Program-made: the position numbers and the translations under genes | Shown: positions 36,552 through 46,795 of the stretch, piece by piece | Position numbering within the stretch: position 1 is the first letter of the stretch | Layout: every line of letters starts with the position of its first letter | The notes under the pieces: generated by a model | What the model was told of the DNA's origin: nothing | Database searches by the model: none | What the model saw: the letters and a program-made list of their open reading frames with translations, nothing else | Source of the DNA: Chloroflexota bacterium | Lineage (GTDB): Bacteria > Chloroflexota > Limnocylindria > P2-11E | DNA length: 64,000 nucleotides | Direction of reading: 5' to 3' | Assembly: GCA_005889405.1 (NCBI GenBank) | Contig: VBFY01000059.1 | Location: 47,373 to 111,372, forward strand

Positions 36552-38615
36552 GTGACAGAGCAGTTTCTGCGACGTAACAACCGAAGCTCCGCCCCTCGCG
36601 CGATCCGCTCTTCTCTCGTTAGCATCGGCACACAAGTGGGAAGGGTTCGATTCGCACGCGATGACGCAGGCCAGACCGTTGTGCTCGTTGCCCTCATGTT
36701 CACTGTGCTCATGGGCTTCGCCGCCCTGGGCGTCGACGTTGGCCGCTTCTACTCCGAGCGCCGGTACATCCAGGACGCGGTGGACTCCGCGGCGCTCGCG
36801 TGCGCATACAAATACGGGCACGGCGGGACCAACGCCGATGCGTGGGCAGCGGGAGACGCGATCCTGCAGGACCGGAACCTTAAGTCGAACCCGCTCGGCG
36901 TTGGCGTCGCGTACGCCGCGCTCGGCAGCGAGGTCTACGCCAACGCCATCGTCGCCGAGCAGAACCTCATCAGCGGCATCCTGCCGGTAACGACGAACGG
37001 CCGCGGCTGCCGCGTGGCGATCACGGTCGACGTCCCCACGTTCCTGATCAAGATCCTCAGCCCCAGTCTGAACACGATCACGATGACGACGCAGGGCTAC
37101 GCCAAGAGCAAGGGCGGCATGCTCCCCACCGTCGTCACGCGGTACTCGAGCCCGCCCGGACCTGCCGTTAGCGACCAAGCGAACCTCTTCCACGACCGCA
37201 CGATGGCTGAGGGGCAGGACTGGCAGTGCTCGACGACAAGCACGGCCGGTTGCACTCCCGCCAGCGAGGGGTCCCCGGGCCGCGAGTTCGTCATCTTCGG
37301 TCAGGCGGCGAAGGCGACCAACGACAGCTCGTTCCGCGGATATATCGGGCTCGACATCCGCGACTTCACGACGCTGGACGGTAGCGGCGACCTCATCCAC
37401 GAGGCCTACAACTCCGTCCCGGCGACGGTGACCGTGAACGTGCTCAAGGACTACGAGGCCTCGTGGATCCTCAACCTCAGCTACCCCGGGCCCGACATCT
37501 GCGTGGTCCAGCTCCCGAACTTCCTGCCCTGCGCGCAGATCGCCGTGATCAACGGCTCGAGCTCGGGGCAGTTCGTCACCGACTACGAAACGACCTTCGA
37601 CATCGGCGACGAGGTGCTGCTCCAACTGTACGACGGCACGGTCAAGACCGTGCCGGACTTCAACCTCACGAGCGGCCAGCTCACCCTGCCGACGAGCGGC
37701 TCGGCGACGTCGACCGTCACCTACACGTACTCGTCGCAGTTCGCCTTGAGCGGCGCGCAGGTCACGACCACGCTCATCCCGGACAATGGCACGATGACCG
37801 ACGACGGCGGCGGCACCGCGACGAACCCGTTCCTCAGCGGCTGCGCGACCCTCAGCACGCCGGCCTTCACTGCTAATCCGACGCCCGGCGGACCCCTCTA
37901 TGTCACCTACAACCAAGCGTGGAACGCCATCACGACCAACAACTGCGACAAGGGCATCTATCAGGCTTGGCTGCGCGGGACGTCGAGCGCGCCGTACACG
38001 AGCCGCATCCACGAGACGCTCGTGACCATCAACGTCGGCGGCCAGCAGCGGGACTTCAGCCTCGCTTCCTCGGACGCGTATGCCGCGGTCCCCGGCCCCG
38101 GTACGCAGGCCGACTACGTCATGCGGACGACCACCTCCAACAGCGGCTCGACCAAGTGGACCGGAAGCAACCTCCTCACGCTCTCGTGGGCCAAATGCCC
38201 GACGACGACCGATGCGAGCATCCTGCCCCCCGAGGTCCTCGTCTGCGGCATCGACGGCAACTTCGCGAGCACGAGCATCTCCAATGTGGACCCCGGCGAG
38301 GACCACACGCTCAATGTGCAGACGCTCCTCGCGCGGTCCGACGAGGTCTACAAGGGCTGGGTGCGCGAGACCGGCCTCGACGACGTGACCAACAAGCGCG
38401 TCACGCACCTGCTCCAGGTCACCCTCGAGGTCGGGGTCGTCGCGGGTGGCACCAACCAGTACGTCGACGTGCTCGGCTACACGGTCTTCAAGATCACCCA
38501 GATCAGCAGCAACGACGTCAGCGGCCGCGCCGTCACCGGGGTGTACTCCGACCCGAACGACTTGGCCCTCTCGGCGGGTAAGAAGATCGGCCTCGTGCCT
38601 TGGGAGCAGCCGTAG
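36552..38615 (+). CDS. TadG-like Flp pilus assembly / pseudopilin-type large secreted protein
   Basis: DDAGQTVVLVALMFTVLMGFAALGVDVGRFYSERRYIQDAVDSAALACA; GTG start tentative. Confidence 0.85.
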   Translation: MTEQFLRRNNRSSAPRAIRSSLVSIGTQVGRVRFARDDAGQTVVLVALMFTVLMGFAALGVDVGRFYSERRYIQDAVDSAALACAYKYGHGGTNADAWAAGDAILQDRNLKSNPLGVGVAYAALGSEVYANAIVAEQNLISGILPVTTNGRGCRVAITVDVPTFLIKILSPSLNTITMTTQGYAKSKGGMLPTVVTRYSSPPGPAVSDQANLFHDRTMAEGQDWQCSTTSTAGCTPASEGSPGREFVIFGQAAKATNDSSFRGYIGLDIRDFTTLDGSGDLIHEAYNSVPATVTVNVLKDYEASWILNLSYPGPDICVVQLPNFLPCAQIAVINGSSSGQFVTDYETTFDIGDEVLLQLYDGTVKTVPDFNLTSGQLTLPTSGSATSTVTYTYSSQFALSGAQVTTTLIPDNGTMTDDGGGTATNPFLSGCATLSTPAFTANPTPGGPLYVTYNQAWNAITTNNCDKGIYQAWLRGTSSAPYTSRIHETLVTINVGGQQRDFSLASSDAYAAVPGPGTQADYVMRTTTSNSGSTKWTGSNLLTLSWAKCPTTTDASILPPEVLVCGIDGNFASTSISNVDPGEDHTLNVQTLLARSDEVYKGWVRETGLDDVTNKRVTHLLQVTLEVGVVAGGTNQYVDVLGYTVFKITQISSNDVSGRAVTGVYSDPNDLALSAGKKIGLVPWEQP

Positions 38616-38627
38616 TCTTCTCTCGCG

Positions 38628-39011
38628 ATGGCCGTCTCTGCTCGTGACAAGAAAGCGCTCCTCAGCCTTCTAGAGCAGGCGCAGCTCGTTTACCTCCTCA
38701 CGCGCCTCCCCAAGAAACAGGTGCTCGACGATCCGAAGGATGTGGCGCGGCTCGAAGACGGTCTCGCAGCGATGCGTGCGGCGGCGCGCGAGCTCAGCGC
38801 GGCGCTGCGCGAGAAGAACAGCGCTGTGCAGTGGGACGAGCTCGCCGCGAAGCCCGACGGCCCCGACCTGTCATGGCGGCGCGCCAAGCGCGTCGGACCT
38901 CAGGTCCTGCGCGTGCTACGACCGCTCCTCGAGAGCGAGCCCGAGGCCGCGTTCATGCTCGATCCGAGCGCCGAGACAGTGAAGAAGGCGAAGGTGCGTT
39001 CGCGCCGTTAA
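38628..39011 (+). CDS. Conserved hypothetical helical protein
   Basis: 127-aa ORF, no other gene on either strand; no family confidently recognised. Confidence 0.55.
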   Translation: MAVSARDKKALLSLLEQAQLVYLLTRLPKKQVLDDPKDVARLEDGLAAMRAAARELSAALREKNSAVQWDELAAKPDGPDLSWRRAKRVGPQVLRVLRPLLESEPEAAFMLDPSAETVKKAKVRSRR

Positions 39012-39103
39012 CGGCCCGTGAGCTCGCCCACGATCGGCCCGAGGCTTTCGACGTCCGGACCGCGCAGGCAGAAGTGCGAGGCTCACCGCGTAACCTGACC
39101 GCG

Positions 39104-40495
39104 GTGGAGATCGTCCTCGCTTCGCTCGCTGTGGTCGTCGTGCTGTGGCTCGCAGCGCTGCTCGTGCTATGGGTGACCGGCCGAAGGGCCGCGGTGCGCG
39201 AGCTTGCGCTCCTGCTGCCGAATCTCGCGCGTCTCTTCCACGGCCTGCCGCGCGACGAGCGTGTCCCGCTAGGTTCCAAGGTCTTGGTCGCGATCGGCTT
39301 GGCGTGGATCGCCTCGCCGGTCGACCTCATACCCGAGTTCATTCCTGTCATCGGTCCGCTGGACGACGCCGTCGTCGGCGCCCTGATCCTGCGCCATGTC
39401 CTGCGCACCGCCGGCGAGACCGTCGTCACCGAGCACTGGCACGGCGACCGGCGCGTGCTCGCGCTGCTGTTTCGGGCGGCCGGGGTGCCCGACACCCAGT
39501 TGATCGCACCGCGTGGCGCGGACCTGCGAAAATCCCCAACCGTGCGTGGGAGTTGGCTCGGGGGTCTCGTTGCGCTGCTCGCCATCGCTGCGATCGGCGC
39601 GGCGGACCTCGTTACACCGCCGGAGGTCGACTTCGAAGTCTTCTACCTGGCTGTCGTCGTAGGCGCCGCGTGGTGGATCGGGCGATCCGCAGCGCTCGCA
39701 GCCGCTGTCGCCGCCCTATTCGCCGAGCTTCTGGCCGATGACTTTCTTCGGCCAGAGATCCAGTCGGCTGTCTTCTTCAACGCGACCCTGAGGCTCGTCG
39801 TCTACGCGGCCGCGGCGGTTCTCATGAGTCGCCTCTACGAGGAGCGCACGCGGCACTTCGCGCGCGATACCGAACGGGAGACCTTCCTCGGCGTGCTCGA
39901 GCGCGAGTTCCCACGACCGATCGCGGCGCTGCGGGCGCGAACGGCGGCGCTGCGAGCGGGCCTGCTACCGGGCGACGCGAACGCGCTCGCCAACCAAGAG
40001 GCGATCGAACACCACGCGCAGGACATCGAGTTCCTGGCCACCGACCTGCTGGCCATCGGCGACCTACAGCGGAGCCACCTGAGACTGCGAGCCGACCGCG
40101 TCGATCTGCGTGAGCTCGTGCGCGAAGCAGTCGCCGAATCGCTGCGACGCGACCAGCTTCATCTCAGCACCGGCGACACGCCCGTTTCCGTCCGCGCGGA
40201 CCCCGACCGTCTACGTCACGCCGTCGCGAGCGTCATATCCCGCGCGATCGAGGCGGCTCCTTACGAGTCGGTGGAGATCCTGGTGCGCGACTCGGCGGAC
40301 CACGGCGTCGTGGAGATCCGCACGCGCGCGAGGCTCGGCGAGAGCGACCTCGACCTCGCGCGTCTTTTGATGCAGGCGCAGGCCGGCAAGCTCATCCTCG
40401 TCGCCCCCGACAGCTCGCGCGGGATGCTCATCACCCTTTCCGCGCCGCACGGCGCGGTGGCTTCGAGCGCTGGAGCGGTCGCCAGCGGGGCCTAG
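39104..40495 (+). CDS. DUF1232 domain - TM region - degenerate histidine-kinase-like protein
   Basis: GSKVLVAIGLAWIASPVDLIPEFIPVIGPLDDAVVGALILRHVLR (DUF1232); EREFPRPIAALRARTAAL resembles HisKA without the phosphoacceptor His; degenerate ATPase region. Confidence 0.7.
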   Translation: MEIVLASLAVVVVLWLAALLVLWVTGRRAAVRELALLLPNLARLFHGLPRDERVPLGSKVLVAIGLAWIASPVDLIPEFIPVIGPLDDAVVGALILRHVLRTAGETVVTEHWHGDRRVLALLFRAAGVPDTQLIAPRGADLRKSPTVRGSWLGGLVALLAIAAIGAADLVTPPEVDFEVFYLAVVVGAAWWIGRSAALAAAVAALFAELLADDFLRPEIQSAVFFNATLRLVVYAAAAVLMSRLYEERTRHFARDTERETFLGVLEREFPRPIAALRARTAALRAGLLPGDANALANQEAIEHHAQDIEFLATDLLAIGDLQRSHLRLRADRVDLRELVREAVAESLRRDQLHLSTGDTPVSVRADPDRLRHAVASVISRAIEAAPYESVEILVRDSADHGVVEIRTRARLGESDLDLARLLMQAQAGKLILVAPDSSRGMLITLSAPHGAVASSAGAVASGA

Positions 40496-42117
40496 AGGTC
40501 GACGTCTCGCGCGAGCAGCTTCGGCGGCAGTGACCCGGCGCCGAGCAGCTTGTCGTGGAAGAAGCGCATCCCCCACCCCTTCGCGCGCGCCTTGTCGCGG
40601 AGCACGAGGATCGCCTCACGCCCGAGCGCGTATGACGACGGCTGCGTCGGTGTGAGCGTATAGCGGCGGACCTCGGCGATCGCATTCGGCGGCTCGAGCC
40701 TGGGCCGCTCGACCATGTACGCGACGGCTTCGTCGAAGCTCATCTCACCGGTGGCGAGTCCCACGTCGACCACGACGCGCGCCGCGCGCCAGAGCAGATC
40801 CTTGAGGCGCAAGAGTCGCGTCTCGGGCGAGTCGAGGAAGCCGATCTCGGTCATGAGCTCCTCGACGTACAGGCCCCAGCCTTCGACCATGAGGTTGCTG
40901 CGCAGCGCCTTGCGCGCGAGCGACGCGTTGTCCGCGGCATACGTGAGCTGAAGGTGGTGACCTGGATATCCCTCGTGGCACGCGATGACCGGGATGCCGG
41001 CGCGCGGATGCCCCTCGAGCCGCTCGCGGCGCGTGCGCTCGTCGTCGTCGGCCATCGGCAGCGTGATCCAGAAGCGCCCGCGGCGGTTGGCCTCGAACGG
41101 CGCCGCAGCGACGTACGCCGCGTACGGATACGTCGTGCGCTGGAAGTCCGGCATCGTCTCGACCGCGAGGTCCTCGCCGTACGGGATGGACGCGATCGAC
41201 GAGAGGCGTACCGCTTCGCGCGCACGCTCCATCTCGACGCGATACGTGTCGACGAGTTGATCGGCCTCGGGATGGTCGCGTCGCAGGCGCGCGACGGAGT
41301 CGCGCCAGTCGTCGTCGCCCAGCGCGCGCGCGGCCTCGGCGATCTTCGACTCGGTCTCGCGGAAGAGCTCCTCGCCGTAGGCGCGCAGGCTCGACGCGTC
41401 GTGATCGAGTAGCTCCTTCTCTTTCAGCAGCGCCTCGAATGTCTCGCGTCCGATCGCGAACGTGCCCTTCGCCCGCGGCAGGAGATCGGCGCGCAGCCAG
41501 GCGACGTAGCGGTCGAGCGCGTCGGCCGCGGCGTTCGCCGCTGGAAGGAGCGCGCGACCGACGACGCGCCCGAGGGACGTGTCGGGTAGCGACTTCGGCA
41601 GCTCGTCGCGCAGGAACGCGGCGCCGGCCGGCGCAGTGCGCTCCGCGATGGCGATCCACTCAGGCGGCACGCGCGCGGGGTCGAGGTTCGCGCGCGCCGC
41701 GTCGAGCGCCGCGGGCGCCTCCGCCAGCCGCTCGGCGAGCATTGCGAGCCGATCCTCGGGACCGCTGTATCCGCGCAGCAGGATGTAATACGCGCCGCGC
41801 GTGATGAGGTCGGTGTACAGCGAGGGCTGGCGGCGCCAGCGCTCGAATGGCTGCAGCGCATGCTCGCCACGGAGCTCCGCCAGCACGAGCGCGCGGTCGA
41901 CCTTCTGATATGGGTCGAGGCTGTCCTCCCCCATGCCGACGAAGCGCCGCAGCCAGTCCTCGGTGAATTCGTTCCGCGCCGCGAAGCCGTCGGCGGTGAG
42001 GTCGCCGAGGCGATGGTCGTGGGAGTGGTTGCCCATGATCGTTGCGGCGACCGGCTCGAGCTTGAAACGATCCTCGATGAAGGTCTTGACGGTCGCTTCA
42101 AGCAACGTGCCTACCAT
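40492..42117 (-). CDS. DUF885 family putative metallopeptidase
   Basis: VIACHEGYPGHHLQLTYA and MVEGWGLYVEELM motifs. Confidence 0.9.
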   Translation of the reverse strand: MVGTLLEATVKTFIEDRFKLEPVAATIMGNHSHDHRLGDLTADGFAARNEFTEDWLRRFVGMGEDSLDPYQKVDRALVLAELRGEHALQPFERWRRQPSLYTDLITRGAYYILLRGYSGPEDRLAMLAERLAEAPAALDAARANLDPARVPPEWIAIAERTAPAGAAFLRDELPKSLPDTSLGRVVGRALLPAANAAADALDRYVAWLRADLLPRAKGTFAIGRETFEALLKEKELLDHDASSLRAYGEELFRETESKIAEAARALGDDDWRDSVARLRRDHPEADQLVDTYRVEMERAREAVRLSSIASIPYGEDLAVETMPDFQRTTYPYAAYVAAAPFEANRRGRFWITLPMADDDERTRRERLEGHPRAGIPVIACHEGYPGHHLQLTYAADNASLARKALRSNLMVEGWGLYVEELMTEIGFLDSPETRLLRLKDLLWRAARVVVDVGLATGEMSFDEAVAYMVERPRLEPPNAIAEVRRYTLTPTQPSSYALGREAILVLRDKARAKGWGMRFFHDKLLGAGSLPPKLLARDVDL

Positions 42118-42152
42118 GACGGGAGCGCCAGTCTGGCACAGGGGAGAGTCAC

Positions 42153-42509
42153 ATGCCGCCGGCGAGCTATCCCGATTGCGAAAACTGTGAGGCGCCGTGC
42201 TGTCGTCGCCAGTTCATGGAGGACGACAACGGTTGGTTCACGCTGGCCGACGCGCGGCCGATCTACCTCGAAGCGGGAACGGACATCAAGATCGTCGGCT
42301 GGCACCGGCAGAAAGACGGTCGGCAGCCGATGTTCGAGTGCCAGGCCTTCGATAAGAAGGATCTCCGTTGCAGCGTGTACGAGGCACGCCCCGAGCATTG
42401 TCGCACCTACGACTGTCGCGATGACGATCCTGACGAGTGGCAGGCGCGCGCACACTGCGATCTCGCGCGCCACCTTCGTATGACCGAGCTGCGCGCGAAG
42501 GTCACATGA
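42153..42509 (+). CDS. YkgJ-family cysteine-cluster protein
   Basis: CENCEAPCC...CQAF...CSVYEARPEHCRTYDC metal-binding Cys pattern. Confidence 0.88.
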   Translation: MPPASYPDCENCEAPCCRRQFMEDDNGWFTLADARPIYLEAGTDIKIVGWHRQKDGRQPMFECQAFDKKDLRCSVYEARPEHCRTYDCRDDDPDEWQARAHCDLARHLRMTELRAKVT

Positions 42510-43735
42510 GGCAGTCGATCGCGACCGGGACGACGACCGCGCGCGAGCTCGGCCTCGGCACGATCCCGGTGTGGTCGTGGCTTCCCGCGGCGGAGATCGA
42601 GTCGGGCGCGCTCGAGCAGATCACCAACCTGGCCAAGCTCCCGTCGGCGGTACACGTGGCGGTGATGCCCGACTGCCACGTCGGGTACGGGATGCCCATC
42701 GGCGCCGCGCTCGGGACGAAGGACACGGTCGTGCCGTACGCGGTCGGCGTGGACATTGGCTGCGGGATGATCGCGGTGCAGACCGACATTCCACACGACG
42801 CGGCCAACGTGGATCGCGTGCGCGCCACCCTCTTGCGCATCTACGAACTCGTGCCCGTCGGCCAACCGACGAAAGCCGATCGTGGGTCGGGTTCGTTTTC
42901 GGAGCGTCAGGACTCTAAGGTCATGCGCCGCTGGACCAACGACCGCGCTTCGCGCCTGCCCAAGGGGTCCGAGGTGAGCGAACGCGGCGATCACCAGGTC
43001 GGCACGCTCGGGGGCGGCAACCATTTCATCGAGTTGCAGACCGACGGCAAGACGCTGTGGCTCATGCTCCACACCGGCTCGCGCGCCTTCGGCAAGTTCA
43101 TCTGCGACCGGTACCACGAGACCGCGCTCCGCTGGTGCGAGCGGTACTACGCGCCGATTCCCCACAAGGAGCTCGCGTTCCTGTCGCTGGACACTGACGA
43201 CGGCCGCGACTATCTCATCGACATGGGGTTCGCAATGCGGTTCGCGGAGGAGTCGCGGAAGCGCATCCGCGACCGATCCCTGTCGGCGATCGAGGAAACC
43301 TTCGGCGCGTTCACAGTCGGCATCGACATCGAGACGCACCACAACTTTGCGGCCCGCGAGAAACACATGGGCAAGGACGTCGTCGTCCATCGCAAGGGCG
43401 CGGTGAAGACCGGCGAAGGTCTGGTGACGATCCCCGGGTCGATGCAGACGGGCTCGTACATCGCCGAGGGCATCGCCAACCGCCTCGCGCTCGACACGTG
43501 CTCGCACGGTGCCGGGAGAAAACTGGGTCGTGGCGCGGTGCGCCGCGCGAACGTCGGTGTCGATATCCGTTCGGAGATGGAGGCGGAGGGCGTCATCCTG
43601 GTGTGCCCGCCGGAGTCCGACGCGCTCGATGAAGCCGGTCGTGCCTACAAGGACATCGAGAGCGTCATGGCCTACCAGTCAGACCTCGCTCGGCCCGTAC
43701 ATTCGCTTCGCCCGCTGGGCGTCGTGAAAGGCTGA
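42506..43735 (+). CDS. rtcB: RtcB-family RNA ligase
   Basis: MPDCHVGYGMPIGAALGTKDTVVPYAVGVDIGCGM; GGGNHFIEL; CSHGAGRKLGRGAVRR. Confidence 0.93.
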   Translation: MRQSIATGTTTARELGLGTIPVWSWLPAAEIESGALEQITNLAKLPSAVHVAVMPDCHVGYGMPIGAALGTKDTVVPYAVGVDIGCGMIAVQTDIPHDAANVDRVRATLLRIYELVPVGQPTKADRGSGSFSERQDSKVMRRWTNDRASRLPKGSEVSERGDHQVGTLGGGNHFIELQTDGKTLWLMLHTGSRAFGKFICDRYHETALRWCERYYAPIPHKELAFLSLDTDDGRDYLIDMGFAMRFAEESRKRIRDRSLSAIEETFGAFTVGIDIETHHNFAAREKHMGKDVVVHRKGAVKTGEGLVTIPGSMQTGSYIAEGIANRLALDTCSHGAGRKLGRGAVRRANVGVDIRSEMEAEGVILVCPPESDALDEAGRAYKDIESVMAYQSDLARPVHSLRPLGVVKG

Positions 43736-43752
43736 ACGAGCGCGCCGACTGT

Positions 43753-43947
43753 CTAGTTCGTCTTCGGCTTTTCGGTCGTGGTCGCGGTGCTGGCCGCGGG
43801 CTTCTCGGTGCTATTGGCCTCTTCGCGGAAGGTCTTCACGCCCTTGCCCAGCTGACCGAGAACATCCGGGAGCTTCCCCGCTCCGAACACGATGAGCACG
43901 ATCACGAGAATGAAGACGAGCTCCGGGCCCCCTAGGTTGAACGGCAT
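43753..43947 (-). CDS. tatA: Sec-independent translocase subunit TatA
   Basis: MPFNLGGPELVFILVIVLIVFGAGKLPDVLGQLGKGVKTFREEAN. Confidence 0.95.
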   Translation of the reverse strand: MPFNLGGPELVFILVIVLIVFGAGKLPDVLGQLGKGVKTFREEANSTEKPAASTATTTEKPKTN

Positions 43948-44010
43948 TCGTCACTTCCCCGCGCGCCCCAGCGCGCTTGTTAGTCGTAGACAGTGTACGC
44001 ACGGCCGCCC

Positions 44011-44823
44011 TTAACCGAACAGGCCGGCCAGCAATGTAAGGAAGAGTGGGATCACGACCAGGAGCGCGAGCGCCGGGAGGTAACAGAGCGTAAGGATCAG
44101 CGTCATTTTCCCTTCGACCTCGGAGGCTGACCGCAGCAGACGGTCGCGCGCCGCGCTCCGCAACTCCTCGCGCGAGTCTTCCAGGACGCTGATCGACCCG
44201 AGCCCCATCTCTCGGGCGCGCTCGAGGCGCTCCGCGACGTGCGCCAGCGACCCGAGCGCGTCGTTCCTCGACTCGCGGATGAGAGAGACCTGCAGCGGCG
44301 CGCCGAGCGTGTAAAGGTCGGCGACTCGCGCAAGCACGTCGTCAACGAGCGGCGCTCCCGTGCCTCGACGCGCCAGCGTCATCACCGCGGAGTCCACGGG
44401 CCGACCGGACAATACGAGCGCGTGTGTCCACTCGACGAACGACGCAGTCGCTCGCTCCGCCTCAGCGCGGCGCAGGGCGGCCCGTCGCTCGACCACGATC
44501 GAGGGCAGGATGAAACCACCATAGGCCGCCGCGGCGATGACCAGAGGTCCGATCGGCACCAGCAAGGCGACGACAGCGGCGAGCAGTGCGCCGACAAGCG
44601 CAAGCGCGATCTTCGCGGCGACGACCTGCTCGATCGCGATCGAGAGACCACTCGCCCTCAGGGTCGCGGGCGCCATCACACGGAAGCCGCGAAGCCTTCC
44701 GAAGAGATTCGTTCCAGGACGGCCAAGAGCGCTCAGGCGCGCGGCAACGCGAGAGCGAGGCAACACGCCGAGAACGAAAAGCGCGACGCTGGTAGCGGCA
44801 AGGGTCGCACCCAAAAAGCTCAT
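44011..44823 (-). CDS. tadC: Tad secretion system inner-membrane protein TadC-like (type II secretion F domain)
   Basis: T2SSF-like arrangement, REMGLGSISVLEDSREELRSAARDRLLRSASEVEGKM; in tad operon. Confidence 0.85.
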   Translation of the reverse strand: MSFLGATLAATSVALFVLGVLPRSRVAARLSALGRPGTNLFGRLRGFRVMAPATLRASGLSIAIEQVVAAKIALALVGALLAAVVALLVPIGPLVIAAAAYGGFILPSIVVERRAALRRAEAERATASFVEWTHALVLSGRPVDSAVMTLARRGTGAPLVDDVLARVADLYTLGAPLQVSLIRESRNDALGSLAHVAERLERAREMGLGSISVLEDSREELRSAARDRLLRSASEVEGKMTLILTLCYLPALALLVVIPLFLTLLAGLFG

Positions 44824-45653
44824 CTGATGGCGTTGACGACGCGTCTACTCGCGAGGATCCCCGCCGCCTCGAGTATGGCGGCGATCGGCAGCAGAACGAA
44901 TCGTCCGAGCGGCGTCGTGAACGTTTCCCGCATGCCCGGGACCGTCACGGCCAGGTACAGCGCGAGACCCGGCACGAGCACCGCAAGCAACACGACTTGG
45001 ATGCGGAGTCCAGACGTGCGAGCGCGCACGTCGTCCGCGGTGCGCTGTTCGAAGACGAGCCGATCGACCGCGCTCGCGACCAGCATGGCGCTGCGGGACG
45101 ACGGAAGCTGCTCGGCAACGCACAGCGACAGCGCCTCGAGCCCGAGAATGACCCGGCGGTCACGGGCCTCGGCCCGAGCATCACGCAGCGCCACGTCGAG
45201 TGGCGCGCCCAGGTCAAAGGCCCTCATCGCTCGAGCGAACGGCGCGAGCGCGACCTCGCGACCCGAGCCGGTCGCGAGGCGCAGAGCTTCCGTCAAGCTG
45301 GCTCCCGACCTGAGGCCGGCGAGAGTCATCTGCAGCACAGCGACCGTTTGACGAGCCCGCTCTTCCCGCTTTCGCGCGGCGAGGGTCCGAGCGACGATCG
45401 ACGGGGCGGACGCGCCGACCAATGCGCCGGGTAATGGCCCGAGAGGACCGCCGACAGCGAACCCACAGATCATCGCGAGGGCCCGTAGCCCTTCCCACGC
45501 CAGAAGTGAACGAGTCCACCCCGCGTCGCGCAGCACTGAGAGCTCGGGATGTTTCGGAAACGGCCACGACACGCGCGGCGAGCCGAACGGCACCAGCATG
45601 AGTGAGATGACGGCGAGTGCCGTCGCGATCCCGCCCGCGAGCGCCGCGCTCAT
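44820..45653 (-). CDS. tadB: Tad secretion system inner-membrane protein TadB-like
   Basis: T2SSF-like topology; ATGA overlaps both neighbours. Confidence 0.85.
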   Translation of the reverse strand: MSAALAGGIATALAVISLMLVPFGSPRVSWPFPKHPELSVLRDAGWTRSLLAWEGLRALAMICGFAVGGPLGPLPGALVGASAPSIVARTLAARKREERARQTVAVLQMTLAGLRSGASLTEALRLATGSGREVALAPFARAMRAFDLGAPLDVALRDARAEARDRRVILGLEALSLCVAEQLPSSRSAMLVASAVDRLVFEQRTADDVRARTSGLRIQVVLLAVLVPGLALYLAVTVPGMRETFTTPLGRFVLLPIAAILEAAGILASRRVVNAIR

Positions 45654-46795
45654 GAAAGCCGTTCGACCAACCGACTCGGCAGCGGCCGAACCGCCCCTTC
45701 GCCGGCGCGCCAGAGGACGACAGGCCCGCCGTCCTCGACAGCGGCGATCTCACGAACCACGCGCCGCCCATCCCTCGCGCGGCCGACATGAACGACGACG
45801 TCGAACGCGCGTCTCACGAAACGCGCGATCGCCTGCGGTGCGACGTCGCCCGATCGCGCGAGTAACAACTCGAGCCGGTCGAGCGCCCCTAACGAGGAAC
45901 CGGCGTGCAAGGTCGTCAGCGATCCGTCGTGACCGGTGGAGATCGCCTCGAGCAACGCCGAGGCCTCCCGCGGTGAGCGGACCTCGCCAACGATGATCCG
46001 GTCCGGGCGCATCCGGAGAGCGTTGACCACGAGGTCGGCGACTCCGATGCCTCCATCTCGTCCCGGTACGCACTCCAAATGGACGACGTGCTCATGCGGG
46101 AGCACGAGCTCATTCGTGTCCTCGATCACAACGAGACGCTCGTACGCGGGTATCTCGCCGGCGAGCGAGCGGAGCAAGGTGCTCTTTCCGGTGCCGGTCG
46201 AGCCTACGACGAGAACGTTGCCGCGCGCGACGACGACCCGGGCGAGTAGCTCAGCCGCCTGGCCCGCCAGTCCACCGTTGGCTTCCCATGAAGGCGCGGG
46301 GCCGCGGAGCGCGACTCTTATGCGGCTGAACTTGCGGATCGAGAGCGTCGGACCACCGACCGGCGCGATGACGGCGTTCGCTCGGCTGCCGTCGCGCATC
46401 CTGGCATCCACGTATGGCTGCTCGATCGTGAGCTCGCGCCCGACACCTGCGGCGATGCGGTGCGCGAGCTCGCTGACCTCCGCTGCGTCGCCGAATCGAA
46501 GATCGACACGTTCGAGCCGTCCGTTGCGTTCGACAAAGATCTGCGTCGGGCCGTTGACGAGCACGTCCGTGACGTCGCCGTCGTCCAAGAGCGACTGGAG
46601 ACGGCCAAACCCGAAGAGCTCGGCGCACAAGGCCTCCACCTGCTCGTCAGACAGATCACGCGGTACCGCGGCGCGGACTCGCTCGCGGAGGGTGACGCGT
46701 CGTGCCGGATCGGCGTACAAGGCGAGCATCGCGCTTGGATCAAGACCCGAAGCGACCTCGGAGCGCACCCGCGCCAGCACTGAGGGGTCGATCAC
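45650..46795 (-). CDS. tadA: Tad pilus ATPase TadA/CpaF
   Basis: GNVLVVGSTGTGKSTLLRSLAGEIPAYERLVVIEDTNELVLPHEHVVHLE; NALRMRPDRIIVGEVRSPREA. Confidence 0.95.
   Translation of the reverse strand: MIDPSVLARVRSEVASGLDPSAMLALYADPARRVTLRERVRAAVPRDLSDEQVEALCAELFGFGRLQSLLDDGDVTDVLVNGPTQIFVERNGRLERVDLRFGDAAEVSELAHRIAAGVGRELTIEQPYVDARMRDGSRANAVIAPVGGPTLSIRKFSRIRVALRGPAPSWEANGGLAGQAAELLARVVVARGNVLVVGSTGTGKSTLLRSLAGEIPAYERLVVIEDTNELVLPHEHVVHLECVPGRDGGIGVADLVVNALRMRPDRIIVGEVRSPREASALLEAISTGHDGSLTTLHAGSSLGALDRLELLLARSGDVAPQAIARFVRRAFDVVVHVGRARDGRRVVREIAAVEDGGPVVLWRAGEGAVRPLPSRLVERLS

Noticed and set aside
38628-39011. HepT-like (DUF86) toxin
   Set aside because: General helical pattern is reminiscent, but no RX4-6H active-site motif and no MntA-type nucleotidyltransferase neighbour.
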